A stretch of DNA of 64,000 nucleotides. Source: Frigidibacter sp037095735. GTDB taxonomy: Bacteria; Pseudomonadota; Alphaproteobacteria; Rhodobacterales; Rhodobacteraceae. The stretch lies in the NCBI RefSeq assembly GCF_037095735.1, contig NZ_JBAWKD010000002.1:496001-560000 (forward strand). Direction: 5' to 3'. The notes beneath the pieces were generated by a model, which saw only the letters and a program-made list of their open reading frames with translations, searched no databases and had not been told where the DNA came from. Below are positions 34,325-42,758 of the stretch, piece by piece; position 1 is the first letter of the stretch, and every line of letters begins with the position of its first letter. Position numbers and translations under genes: made by a program.

Positions 34325-35542
34325 TCAGCCCCTCCGCCCGGTCACCGTCTCGGGCGCGCCGAGCGCGCGCACCGCGCGGGTCAGTGCCGCAAGGTCGCCG
34401 CGCAGCTCGCCCACGGCCTCCTGCCGGCCGGCCGCGACCTCTTCCAGAAGGCGCAGCAGCTGCACGTCGATCGAGCGCAGGCGCATCCGGGTCTCGGCCT
34501 CGCCATAGGGGCCCTCGTCGGTCGCGCCGCGTTCGAGCAGCGCCGCGATCCGCTCCTGCCCCTCGGCGATGCGCACCAGATGCGCCTCTGAGGCCGTGCC
34601 GGCCTCGAGCGTCTGCGCCAGCCGCTCGACGCTGCCCGCCAGCTGCGCCAGCCGGTGGTCGACCGCCTGCCCCTTCTCGTTCGTGCGCGCGACAAGATCC
34701 TGAAGCGCGCCCATCTGCTCGACCATGTAGTCGATGACCTGCGCGTTGCCGCCCTCGCCGCCCTCAGAGCCTTCGCCGGCCAGCGAGATCCGGCTTATCG
34801 ACGAAAGCCATTCCTCGAGCTCGCGGTAGAAGCGGTTCTGGCCGTGGCTGGCGAACAGCTCCAGCAGCCCCACGACCAGCGAACCGGCTAGACCGAGCAG
34901 CGAGGACGAGAACGCCGTCCCCATGCCGCCCAGCTGGCTTTCCAGCCCGTGCATCAGCCGGTCGAAGACGGCCATCGAGCTTTCGCCCGGCTGCGGCGCC
35001 AGCGCGCGGATCGTCTGCACCACGGCGGGAACCGTGGTGGCAAGGCCGTAGAACGTGCCAAGAAGTCCAAGGAAGATCAGAAGGTTCGCGAGGTATCGTG
35101 TAATGTCCCGCCCCTCTTCGATCCGGTCCTCGACCGACTCGAGAATGGTGCGCGCGGAAGAGGTCGCGATGCGGCTGGACTGGACGCGGCCACGCAGAAG
35201 GGCCGCCAGCGGCGCCAGCAGGATCGGGGCCTGCGCGGTCTCGGTCGTGCGGCCGGCGACGAAGCGCTCGATCCAGCTGACCGACTTGGCAAGCTGCACC
35301 ACCTGCCAGAAGCAGGTCAGCACGCCCAGCAGGAAGACCAGAACGATGGTGCCGTTCAGCCAGGGGTTCGAGGCGAAGATCGAGCGGATCTGGGCCAGGA
35401 TCAGCCAGGCCCCCGCCGCGACCAGCGCGCAGACGACCAGCATCAGCACTACCTGCCGGACGGGCTGACTGAAGAACGGCTGCGGCTGGGTGAGGATCCG
35501 GTCCTTCAGGCCGCGGCCGGGATCGGTGACTGGGGTCTGCAT
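34325..35542 (-). CDS. MotA/TolQ/ExbB-family proton channel protein (ZorA-like)
   Basis: The 405-residue protein has four membrane helices (about 28-51, 62-86, 149-175, 205-230). Helices 3 and 4 carry the family motifs FLGLLGTFYGLATTV and GMGTAFSSSLLGLAGSLVVG, which line the proton path and surround the MotB-like helix. A cytoplasmic C-terminal tail of about 170 residues is strongly helical. The ATG at 35542 has GGGAAGG about 7 bases before it. The stop is one base before the MotB-like start, so the pair is a transcriptional unit. It could energise an envelope task such as cell-wall remodelling or transport, as TolQ/ExbB do. Assignment to the family is firm and the role is inferred. Confidence 0.85.
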   Translation of the reverse strand: MQTPVTDPGRGLKDRILTQPQPFFSQPVRQVVLMLVVCALVAAGAWLILAQIRSIFASNPWLNGTIVLVFLLGVLTCFWQVVQLAKSVSWIERFVAGRTTETAQAPILLAPLAALLRGRVQSSRIATSSARTILESVEDRIEEGRDITRYLANLLIFLGLLGTFYGLATTVPAVVQTIRALAPQPGESSMAVFDRLMHGLESQLGGMGTAFSSSLLGLAGSLVVGLLELFASHGQNRFYRELEEWLSSISRISLAGEGSEGGEGGNAQVIDYMVEQMGALQDLVARTNEKGQAVDHRLAQLAGSVERLAQTLEAGTASEAHLVRIAEGQERIAALLERGATDEGPYGEAETRMRLRSIDVQLLRLLEEVAAGRQEAVGELRGDLAALTRAVRALGAPETVTGRRG

Positions 35543-35617
35543 GTCTCGCCTTCCCGGGGTTTGCGCGACCATAGCCAAGCCCCGCCGCAACTGCCAATTC
35601 TAATCAACTGCCGGGCC

Positions 35618-36166
35618 TTAAGTCGCATCCCCCTGCGGCGCCTGCGCCGCAAGATGGCGCACCCGCTCGGCCAGCCAGTCCAGATCGGGATCGCCCAGCC
35701 CCAGCCCGTCGAGATGGCTCTGGGTGTTCCACAGGTAGTCGCGGTTCGGCCCGCGCCCGCCGGTCGCGCCAAGGATCACCCGCGCCTGATCCTCCAGCGC
35801 CATGCCCCCGCAATACTGCCGATGGGTGGGATCGACGACATAGGCCAGCGCCGTCACCACCCGCCCGTCGGTCAGCGACAGCTCGACCTCGCGCTCGAGA
35901 TAGGCCGAGGACACCAGCTCGCGCTCGCGCAAGGCGGCCAGCGTCTCGGCCTCTGCGCCCTCGGCGACGCGCAGCCCCACGCCAAGGCAGGCCCGCCCCG
36001 GCGCCGCGTCCAGCGCCAGCACCAGCCCGGGGGTCTCTTCCGTGCCGCGATGGTGGATCGACCACATGCAGAAACTGCGGTGCCAATCGGCAAGCCGCGC
36101 CGGAACCGCCTCGGCCACCGGGAAATCGGGCTGCCAGATCAGCGATCCGTATCCGAACACCCACAT
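35618..36166 (-). CDS. Gamma-glutamylcyclotransferase (ChaC-like)
   Basis: The 182-residue protein belongs to the ChaC group, which degrades glutathione to 5-oxoproline and Cys-Gly in the cytoplasm. The substrate-binding loop is WVFGYGSLIWQP (residues 2-13), and the catalytic Glu is in ERELVSSAYLEREV (about residues 85-98). VVDPTHRQYCGGM and GPNRDYLWNT are further family signs. An in-frame ATG at 36190 gives eight extra residues and cannot be excluded. It is divergent from the DUF2125 gene, with 73 bases between starts. Confidence 0.9.
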   Translation of the reverse strand: MWVFGYGSLIWQPDFPVAEAVPARLADWHRSFCMWSIHHRGTEETPGLVLALDAAPGRACLGVGLRVAEGAEAETLAALRERELVSSAYLEREVELSLTDGRVVTALAYVVDPTHRQYCGGMALEDQARVILGATGGRGPNRDYLWNTQSHLDGLGLGDPDLDWLAERVRHLAAQAPQGDAT

Positions 36167-36239
36167 GTCAGCCCCCGCGCCCTGTTCCATCGCCTGCCGC
36201 CCCTGTAGACATCAGCCAAGAGCGAGAGGAAACCCCCGC

Positions 36240-37295
36240 ATGGCCACGCCCTTCCCCCGGTCGCTGAAGGCGATGATCTGGCTGATCGCCGTGCTGGCGA
36301 TCGTCTATTCCGCCTATTGGTTCGCGGGGTCGCGGGTGGTGCTGTGGGGGGCGCGGACGGGGCTCGCGCAGCTGGTGGCCGAGGGCCGGGCCCAGCCGTC
36401 CCAGATCTCGCTGCAGGGCTTTCCCAGCCGCTTCGACGTGACGGCACAGCCGGTCGCGGTCAGCTCGACCTCTGGCTGGCTGGAATGGCAGGCGCCGCGG
36501 GCGGATGTCTTCGCGCTGAGCTACCGCCCCACCCACCTGATCGCGGTGCTGCCGTCCGAGCAGCGGCTGCGCCTCGGCCAACTCTGGACCGACCTGCGCA
36601 TGGCCGAGGCCCGCGCTTCGGTCAACCTCGGCCTGTCGCGCGACCTGCCGCTGGAACAGGCGATCTTCGTGGCCAAAGCCGGCCAGATCCGGGCAGAGAA
36701 CCTGCCCGAGACGCTGACCGGCGCCGCCCCGGGCGAGCCGATCACCGGCTTCGACGAGGCGCGGGCCGCGATCCGCGCGCTGGACGCCGGGGGGTTGCGG
36801 CAGGAACTGGGGCTGGAACTGAAGGGCCTCGACCTGCCGCCGGCGGCGGTGAAGCGGCTGGGCGACCTGCCCAAGCGCCTCGACCGGCTGCATGCCGACG
36901 TGACCTTCACGCTCGACCGGCCGCTGGACCGGCAGGCCCTGGTCGCGCTGCCGCGGCCCGAGGCGGTGCAGATCACCGACCTGTCGCTGGGCTGGGGCCC
37001 GGCGACGGTGGCGGCGTCGGGCAGCCTGACGGTGTCGCCCGAGGGGCTGCTGGACGGCGAACTGAACATGAGCGCCACGAAATGGGACGACATCCTCGAC
37101 CTTGCCGTCGCCTCGCGGCTGCTCGACCGCGACATCGCCAAGACCTATCGGCGGGCGCTGGACGCGCTGGCCGATCTGACCGGGACGCAGGACGGCGCGC
37201 TGAAGGTGCCGCTGACGATCCGGCAGGGGTTTATGTCGCTGGGACCGCTGCCGCTGGGCTATGCGCCGGTGCTGCCGCCCGCCTCGGCCTTCTGA
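36240..37295 (+). CDS. DUF2125-domain membrane-anchored protein
   Basis: The 351-residue protein has an N-terminal membrane anchor (about residues 10-30, MIWLIAVLAIVYSAYWFAGS) and a large periplasmic part of the DUF2125 family, conserved across Rhodobacterales and other alphaproteobacteria. Segments like SQISLQGFPSRFDVT and the late LTIRQGFMSLGPLPLGYAP are typical. The fold resembles AsmA-like repeats in appearance, but no function is established. The ATG is at 36240, with GAGAGGAAA about 11 bases upstream. It is convergent with the extensin-like peptidase gene, eight bases away. Confidence 0.85.
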   Translation: MATPFPRSLKAMIWLIAVLAIVYSAYWFAGSRVVLWGARTGLAQLVAEGRAQPSQISLQGFPSRFDVTAQPVAVSSTSGWLEWQAPRADVFALSYRPTHLIAVLPSEQRLRLGQLWTDLRMAEARASVNLGLSRDLPLEQAIFVAKAGQIRAENLPETLTGAAPGEPITGFDEARAAIRALDAGGLRQELGLELKGLDLPPAAVKRLGDLPKRLDRLHADVTFTLDRPLDRQALVALPRPEAVQITDLSLGWGPATVAASGSLTVSPEGLLDGELNMSATKWDDILDLAVASRLLDRDIAKTYRRALDALADLTGTQDGALKVPLTIRQGFMSLGPLPLGYAPVLPPASAF

Positions 37296-37302
37296 GGCCC
37301 GG

Positions 37303-38334
37303 CTAGCGGCAATAGGCGCTCGACCGGCGCTCGGCGGTGTCGACGTGGATATGGTCCTCGTGGAACCCGTCCGATCCCGGCCCCAGAACCGTGCCGAAGG
37401 GCCCGCAGGCCGCATCGTGGATCTGGCGCAGGATCCTTCCCTGCTCGCGGTTCTTCCAGCCCTCGGCCACGGTGATGACCGAGCCGTTCTGCAGCCGCAG
37501 GCCCGACACGTCGACCGCCTTGCCGCGCCCGTGTTCGGACACCTGCGCGCCCTTCTGGTTGTTGCGCGGCCGGCAGGTGTAGGACCCGGCGATCTCGACC
37601 CGCGCCAGCCCACCGCCGGTGCGCCCGACCGCGGGCTTCACCGCGCGTTCGACCCAGCCGTCCAGCGTGCGGGCGGTGGCGCAGTCGGTCTCGATCGGCA
37701 TCGACAGACCGATCCCCGCGACCGAGGTGACGCGCACGCCGTCTTCCAGCCCGCAGCCCTTCACGCGCTCGGTGATGTCGGGGATCGGCTCGCCCTTCAG
37801 CGTCGGGACCCCGCAGACGAAGCCGCCCGGGCCGCGCTGGACAGACCGCAGCGGCGGGAACGAGGCCGGGGTGGCGCTTTCGGTGGTCGCGGGACGGCCC
37901 GCGGGGCGCGGGCTTGCGGCGAAGGCGATGGTCGCGGCGGCAGAAGGCCGGGATGCCGGGTCCTGAGCGGTCGGGAAGGCGGCCATCCCGGCGCCGGCGG
38001 CGCGGATCCCGGCGGCGACGCTGGCCCGTTCCGCGGGCTGCGGCACCAACTCTTCAGGCCGGGCGCGCGGGCGCGGGCCGTCGAAGGCCAGCGCGGCAGA
38101 GGGCGCGACGGCGGCGGGGATCGCGCTGTCGGGGCGTGGACGGGGCCGCTTGCCGGCGAAGCCCAGCGGCGCCGATGGCCCCGGCAGGACGGCCGAGGCC
38201 GGGACCAGCAGCTCGGGCTGGGACCGGCCCGGCGCGGCCGGCGGACGCGGCGACTGGTCGGGGGCGGATGCCACGGCAAGCCCCGGCCAGGCTGCGATCA
38301 GCACCGCCAGCGCGAGCCGGCGGCGCGCGCTCAT
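37303..38334 (-). CDS. Extensin-like C-terminal domain protein (LAS-type peptidase fold)
   Basis: The 343-residue exported protein has a signal peptide (about 1-22, ending AVASA) and a Pro/Arg-rich low-complexity region (23-150). The C-terminal extensin-like domain (about 165-343) has zinc-ligand motifs like those of D-Ala-D-Ala carboxypeptidases: SEHGRGKAVDVSG and FHEDHIHVD. It is therefore probably a periplasmic peptidoglycan endo- or carboxypeptidase. The open frame runs upstream to 38553, but the ATG at 38334 puts the signal peptide first and overlaps the tyrA stop by ATGA. It is the last gene of hisC-tyrA-peptidase. Confidence 0.87.
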   Translation of the reverse strand: MSARRRLALAVLIAAWPGLAVASAPDQSPRPPAAPGRSQPELLVPASAVLPGPSAPLGFAGKRPRPRPDSAIPAAVAPSAALAFDGPRPRARPEELVPQPAERASVAAGIRAAGAGMAAFPTAQDPASRPSAAATIAFAASPRPAGRPATTESATPASFPPLRSVQRGPGGFVCGVPTLKGEPIPDITERVKGCGLEDGVRVTSVAGIGLSMPIETDCATARTLDGWVERAVKPAVGRTGGGLARVEIAGSYTCRPRNNQKGAQVSEHGRGKAVDVSGLRLQNGSVITVAEGWKNREQGRILRQIHDAACGPFGTVLGPGSDGFHEDHIHVDTAERRSSAYCR

Positions 38335-39257
38335 GCGCCGACCTTGGCCGCGCCACGCCCGAAGTCGGGCGCCGCGGTATCCTGCCCGGCCTCGATGATG
38401 CCGCGGCGGATCGCCCGGGTGCGGGTGAAATAGTCGAACAGCTGCTCGCCGTCGCCCATGCGGATCGCCCGCTGCAGGGCGAAGAGCTCTTCGGTGAACC
38501 GCCCGAGGATCTCGAGCGTCGCGTCCTTGTTGGTCAGGAACACGTCGCGCCACATCGTCGGGTCAGAGGCCGCGATCCGGGTGAAGTCGCGGAAGCCCGA
38601 GGCGGAATACTGGATCACCTCGGAATTCGACACGCGTTCAAGGTGATCGGCGACGCCGACCATGGTGTAGGCGATCAGGTGCGGCGTGTGCGAAACGACG
38701 GCAAGCACGAGATCGTGGTGATCGGCCTCCATCGTGTCGACCTTGGCGCCGATGCCCTCGAGCAGGGCGCGCAGGCGCGCGACATCGGCCTCGGCCGTGC
38801 CCTCGACCGGGGTCAGCAGCCACCAGCGGTTCTGGAACAGCGTCGCGAAGCCAGAGCGCGGGCCGGAATGCTCGGTCCCCGCCAGCGGGTGGCCGGGGAT
38901 GAACGCGACATGCGCGGGCAGATGCGGCCCCACGGCGTCGATCACCGCGCGCTTGACCGAGCCCACGTCGGTGACGGTGGCCCCGGGCGCCAGATGCGGC
39001 CCGATCTCGGCCGCGACTGCGCCCATCGCACCGACCGGCACGCAGAGCACAACCAGATCCGCGCCTTCGACCGCCGCGGCGGCACTTTCGGCCACCCGGT
39101 CGACGAAGCCGATCTCGAGCGCGGTGGCGCGGGTCTCGGCGCTTTTCGCGAAGCCCACGATCTCGCCCGCCAGTCCGGCGGCCTTCATCGCATGGCCCAT
39201 CGAGGACGCGATCAGCCCGAGGCCGATCAGCGCCACGCGGCGGTAGACCTGGGTCAT
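38331..39257 (-). CDS. tyrA: Prephenate/arogenate dehydrogenase
   Basis: The 308-residue protein has an N-terminal NAD-binding fold with VALIGLGLIASSMGHAM (third glycine of GxGxxG is Ala) and the TyrA active-site motifs DVGSVKR, PGHPLAGTEHSGP (catalytic His) and SHTPHLIAYTM. It makes hydroxyphenylpyruvate or tyrosine from prephenate or arogenate. The start overlaps the hisC stop by ATGA, and its stop overlaps the peptidase start. There is no ACT domain, so feedback control is not through that module. A cyclohexadienyl type is likely given the partner aminotransferase. Confidence 0.95.
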   Translation of the reverse strand: MTQVYRRVALIGLGLIASSMGHAMKAAGLAGEIVGFAKSAETRATALEIGFVDRVAESAAAAVEGADLVVLCVPVGAMGAVAAEIGPHLAPGATVTDVGSVKRAVIDAVGPHLPAHVAFIPGHPLAGTEHSGPRSGFATLFQNRWWLLTPVEGTAEADVARLRALLEGIGAKVDTMEADHHDLVLAVVSHTPHLIAYTMVGVADHLERVSNSEVIQYSASGFRDFTRIAASDPTMWRDVFLTNKDATLEILGRFTEELFALQRAIRMGDGEQLFDYFTRTRAIRRGIIEAGQDTAAPDFGRGAAKVGA

Positions 39258-40387
39258 GCGCCCGCGCCTGCCACGAAACCGTCGCCCTGCCCCTCGGTCG
39301 CGGTCGCCCGCGCCTTGAACAGGCCGATCGCATGGGCGACGCGGCGGCACGAGGCCTCGTCGCCGACGGTGATGCGCAGGCAGTTCGGCAGGTTGTAGCC
39401 GGCGACGCGGCGCACGATCAGACCCTGCGACTGCAGCCAGGCATCGCAGGCCACGGCCTCGGCCTCGTCGGCGAAGCGCGCAAGGATGAAGTTCGCCGTC
39501 GAAGTGTCGGAAGGCACGCCCTTTTCCGCCAGCGCCTCTGCCAGCCAGGTGCGCATCCGCGCGTTCTCGGCCCGGCAGCGATCGACGTGATCCTGGTCGC
39601 GGACCGCGGCTTCGGCCACTTCAAGCTGCACGGTCGACAGGTTGAAGGGACCGCGGATCCGGTTCAGCACGTCGATGATCTCGCGCGGGCCGTATCCCCA
39701 GCCGATCCGCAGCCCGCCAAGGCCGTAGATCTTCGAGAAGGTGCGCGTCATCACCACGTTCGGCCGCGTCGTCGCCATCCAGGCGCCGCCGTCATAGCCC
39801 GGAACATATTCGGCATAGGCCCCGTCGAGAACGAGGATCGCCTGCGGCGGCAGGCCGTTCGCCAGCCGCTCGATCTCGGCCAGGCCGATCATCGTGCCGG
39901 TCGGGTTGTTCGGGTTCGCGATGAACACCAGCCGCGTGCGCTCGTTGCAGGCGGCAAGGATCGCGTCGACATCGGTGACCCGCTCGCGCTCCTTCACCTC
40001 GACCGGGGTCGCGCCGGCGGCCATGGTCGAGATCTTGTACATCAGGAAGCCGTGCTCGGTGAACACGACCTCGTTGCCCGGCCCGGCATAGGCCTGGCAG
40101 AGGAAGTGGATGATCTCGTCCGAACCGACGCCGCAGATGATCCGATCGGCATCGAGGCCATGCGCCTCGCCGATCGCCTGGCGCAGGGCGCGGTGATCGG
40201 TGTTCGGATAGCGGTGGATCCGGTGCACGGCGCGCAGGAAGGCCTCCTTGGCCTTCTCCGAGGCACCGAAGGGATTCTCGTTCGACGACAGCTTGATCGC
40301 GTCCGAGACGCCGGCGACATGGGCGGCGCCCCCCTGGTACAGGGCGATGTCCATGATGCCGGGCTGCGGCTGGATGCGGTCAGACAT
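39254..40387 (-). CDS. hisC: Histidinol-phosphate/aromatic aminotransferase
   Basis: The 377-residue class II PLP aminotransferase has the HisC features LSSNENPFGAS, NPNNPTGT, DGAYAEY and TRTFSKIYGLGGLRIGWGYGP with the Schiff-base Lys. Adjacent to tyrA, it may serve both histidine synthesis and transamination of prephenate or hydroxyphenylpyruvate, as known for hisC2-tyrA pairs. The ATG at 40387 is preceded by GGAG at 8-10 bases. The open frame upstream is not family sequence. It is the first gene of the operon. Confidence 0.93.
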   Translation of the reverse strand: MSDRIQPQPGIMDIALYQGGAAHVAGVSDAIKLSSNENPFGASEKAKEAFLRAVHRIHRYPNTDHRALRQAIGEAHGLDADRIICGVGSDEIIHFLCQAYAGPGNEVVFTEHGFLMYKISTMAAGATPVEVKERERVTDVDAILAACNERTRLVFIANPNNPTGTMIGLAEIERLANGLPPQAILVLDGAYAEYVPGYDGGAWMATTRPNVVMTRTFSKIYGLGGLRIGWGYGPREIIDVLNRIRGPFNLSTVQLEVAEAAVRDQDHVDRCRAENARMRTWLAEALAEKGVPSDTSTANFILARFADEAEAVACDAWLQSQGLIVRRVAGYNLPNCLRITVGDEASCRRVAHAIGLFKARATATEGQGDGFVAGAGA

Positions 40388-40507
40388 GGGGGCGACTCCG
40401 GATTGCCTCGCCCTTCTAACGATGCGGTCGAAGCGAATCCAGCCGCATCTGCCCCGGACTGTGTCCCGGATGCCACCGTTGCAGATCGGCCTGCGGCCGA
40501 GCCTCCG

Positions 40508-40534
40508 GCGGGGATATTTGGACCAATGAGAAAG
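40508..40534 (-). repeat. Intergenic repeat, ATATCCCGGGGG family, partial inverted copy
   Basis: On the minus strand this reads TTTCTCATTGGTCCAAATATCC, the same lead-in as the copies at 7771 and 63853, but it ends before the hairpins. It stands head to head with the full copy at 40554. Confidence 0.65.
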
Positions 40535-40553
40535 CAGCTTTCTTACCGGCAGC

Positions 40554-40600
40554 AATATCCCGGGGGAGCGGCGCCAGCCGCGGGGGCAGAGACCCCTGCC
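40554..40600 (+). repeat. Intergenic hairpin repeat, ATATCCCGGGGG family, copy 2
   Basis: It starts AATATCCCGGGGGAGC, followed by a small inverted repeat (GGCGCCAGCC) and GGGGGCAGAGACCCCTGCC. It lies between hisC and the rpsD terminator. Confidence 0.7.
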
Positions 40601-40611
40601 CGACCGGGCCA

Positions 40612-40645
40612 AAGCGAAAGGGCCGCACCCTGCGGCGCGGCCCTT
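40612..40645 (-). terminator. Intrinsic terminator of rpsD
   Basis: On the minus strand, a nine-base-pair stem (AAGGGCCGC/GCGGCCCTT) 25 bases after the rpsD stop is followed by TCGCTTT. It fits an intrinsic terminator with a modest T tail. Confidence 0.75.
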
Positions 40646-40669
40646 CCGGAAATCTCACCGATCCGGGGA

Positions 40670-41290
40670 TCAGTTCTGGGCGTAGAATTCGACGACCAGG
40701 TTCGGTTCCATGACGACCGGATACGGCACGTCCGACAGGCCCGGGGTGCGCACGAAGGTCGCGGTCATCTTCGAGTGGTCGACTTCCAGGTAGTCCGGAA
40801 CGTCGCGCTCGGCCGACTGGGCGGCTTCGAGGACGATGGCGAGCTGGCGCGAGCGGTCACGGACGGCGACGACATCGCCTTCCTTGACGCGGTACGAGGC
40901 GATGTTCACGCGCTTGCCGTTCACGGTCACGTGGCCGTGGTTCACGAACTGGCGGGCGGCGAAGACGGTCGGGACGAACTTGGCGCGGTAGACGATCGCG
41001 TCCAGGCGGCGCTCGAGCAGGCCGATCAGGTTCTCGGTGGTCTCGCCCTTGACGCGCTCGGCCTCGGCGAAGATCTTGCGGAACTGCTTCTCGGTCAGGT
41101 CGCCGTAGTAGCCTTTCAGCTTCTGCTTGGCGCGCAGCTGGGTGCCGAAGTCCGACAGCTTGTTCTTGCGGCGCTGGCCGTGCTGGCCGGGGCCGTATTC
41201 ACGCTTGTTGACCGGCGACTTGGCGCGGCCCCAGATGTTCTCGCCCATGCGGCGGTCGAGTTTGTACTTGGCAGAGGTGCGTTTGGTCAT
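40670..41290 (-). CDS. rpsD: 30S ribosomal protein S4
   Basis: The 206-residue protein is a full-length S4, a primary 16S rRNA-binding protein that starts 30S body assembly. It begins MTKRTSAKYKLDRRMG and has the KQKLKGYYGDLTEKQF region and the S4 RNA-binding domain (about 95-160, ERRLDAIVYRAKFVPTVFAARQFVNHGHVTVNG). The gene is monocistronic here, not in the alpha operon, as usual for alphaproteobacteria. GGAG before the start is its ribosome site. Confidence 0.99.
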   Translation of the reverse strand: MTKRTSAKYKLDRRMGENIWGRAKSPVNKREYGPGQHGQRRKNKLSDFGTQLRAKQKLKGYYGDLTEKQFRKIFAEAERVKGETTENLIGLLERRLDAIVYRAKFVPTVFAARQFVNHGHVTVNGKRVNIASYRVKEGDVVAVRDRSRQLAIVLEAAQSAERDVPDYLEVDHSKMTATFVRTPGLSDVPYPVVMEPNLVVEFYAQN

Positions 41291-41479
41291 CTCTGATCTC
41301 CTTCTGGCGGGCGCTTGCGCGCCTCTGGTTTGCGAAGGGCGTTGTCCTTTGCCGCGGCACCGTTTCGGGCGCCTTGGCCGACAGGCTTCCCCTTGCGGGG
41401 TCCACCAACACCAATGATGCCCCGCGCCGGCATCGGGCCGGTCGGGAACGGCGGGCTTATACAGGGGATTCCCGGCCTG

Positions 41480-42583
41480 TCAAGCGCGCCGGGCCGCCGG
41501 CGCCGAAAGCCCCGCATGGGCGGCGGCACGGGCGGCGGGGGCGCCCAGAAGCACGGCCTCGCCCGGCGTGAGCCGGCGCAGGCCCGGCGCCGCGGCCGCG
41601 GCACTTTCCGCCAGGAACGCATCCGCTCGGCAGACGGCGATGGCCTCGTGCTCGTCGGGCGTTAGGTGCGGCGCCGCGGTCTGCGGGTCGAAGGCCTGCA
41701 CCGCGCCCCCCGCGGCTAGCATCATCAGGTGGCGGTCGGGAAGCATCAGCCAGTGGCAGGTGACGCCGTCGCGCGGGTGCACCCGGCCAATGCCGGGTTG
41801 CGCCGTCAGGGTGCCGGCCAGTGCCAGAACCGCCCGCGCCCCGAACAGCGCCGCGACCGTCGGGCCGCCCAGCGCAACCCCCTGCCCCGGCGCGAGCAGC
41901 AGCGGCGCGCGGCAGCCGATCCCAGGCAGGTCGGCGGCAAGCTGCACCGGCGCCTCTGCGGGCAGCGCCGCGAGCCGCCCGGGGCCGAGCCGCCGCGCGC
42001 CGGTCCAGAGCACCCGCTGTGCGCCCGCATCGCGGGTGATCACCCGGTCGCCGGGGCCCAGCGCCTCGACCGGACGCGGACCCTCGGGGGTCAGCAGCAT
42101 TGTGCCGGACGCGAGACCCTGCAACGGCGCTGCCGGCTCGGGCGGCGCGCGCTGCAGGCGCAGGTCGATGATCCAGAGCTCGGTCACACGCGGCGGGCAG
42201 AGGCCGTCGAAGACCAGCGGCGCCCCGCGCCGCCCGCAGGCGGGGTGCAGAAGCAGCACGCGCCAGGTCGCGTGGCCGTCGGTGACCAGAAAGCCGTTGG
42301 CCGGGGCCATCGCCAGCCCGTCCTCGTCAGGCGGCGCGGCGGGCGCGCTGTGCCCGGTCGCCCGCAGCAGGCGCTGCGCCTTGCGGCTGGCCACCGCGCG
42401 CAGCCGGTCCTGATCGTCGCGCAGGCCCAGCAGCAGCGGACCCGGCCCGCCCTCGATCCTGACCGCGGGGCCGTCCCAGCGCCAGACCGCGCCCAGGGCC
42501 AGCGCCTCGGGACCGGCGGCGCGAAGGCCGTCGATCTCTGTCTGCTGCCAGGGAATGACGAAGGTCCCGCCCGCGTCGGTCAT
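41480..42583 (-). CDS. Hint-domain protein lacking the catalytic cysteine
   Basis: The 367-residue protein contains a Hint_2 (Hedgehog/intein-type) domain, recognised by GTMLLTPEGPRPVEALGPGDRVITRDAG and RVLWTGARRLG (about 158-198), then HWLMLPDRHLMMLAAG and DEHEAIAVCR. Family members normally begin this domain with Cys-Phe-x-x-Gly-Thr. Here the sequence is GLASGT, so the self-splicing nucleophile is gone. Rhodobacterales encode many Hint_2 proteins, often attached to secreted repeat proteins. This one has no such partner domain and no signal peptide. It is divergent from the ClC gene, and the function is unknown. Confidence 0.8.
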   Translation of the reverse strand: MTDAGGTFVIPWQQTEIDGLRAAGPEALALGAVWRWDGPAVRIEGGPGPLLLGLRDDQDRLRAVASRKAQRLLRATGHSAPAAPPDEDGLAMAPANGFLVTDGHATWRVLLLHPACGRRGAPLVFDGLCPPRVTELWIIDLRLQRAPPEPAAPLQGLASGTMLLTPEGPRPVEALGPGDRVITRDAGAQRVLWTGARRLGPGRLAALPAEAPVQLAADLPGIGCRAPLLLAPGQGVALGGPTVAALFGARAVLALAGTLTAQPGIGRVHPRDGVTCHWLMLPDRHLMMLAAGGAVQAFDPQTAAPHLTPDEHEAIAVCRADAFLAESAAAAAPGLRRLTPGEAVLLGAPAARAAAHAGLSAPAARRA

Positions 42584-42644
42584 CCGTGCCTGTCGCTCTG
42601 CCTCTGCCGGGCGTTGCCGGCGTCACTCCGGCCTCGGGGGCCGG

Positions 42645-42653
42645 TTATCCACA
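42645..42653 (+). promoter_or_regulatory. Isolated DnaA-box consensus
   Basis: TTATCCACA is an exact match to the strong DnaA box. It occurs once, between the Hint and ClC genes, followed by G. No cluster of boxes or AT-rich unwinding element is nearby, so this is not an origin. It could be a DnaA titration or regulatory site, or chance. Confidence 0.4.
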
Positions 42654-42758
42654 GCGTAGCAGCTTGGACGCGCTCGCGGAAGCCTGAGCGCCGCGGGCGG
42701 AGTTCCGCTTGCATCCCGGGACCTGCAGGCGCATTGGCGGGACAGGAAAGGAAGGCCG

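Noticed and set aside
32767..35542. Zorya anti-phage defence system
   Set aside because: Only the ZorA/ZorB-like motor components are present. No ZorC, ZorD or ZorE-type effector gene flanks them, and the neighbours are housekeeping genes, so I call it a motor of unknown role.
42645..42653. Replication origin
   Set aside because: A single DnaA box without a box cluster, AT-rich unwinding region or dnaA/parAB neighbours does not make an origin.
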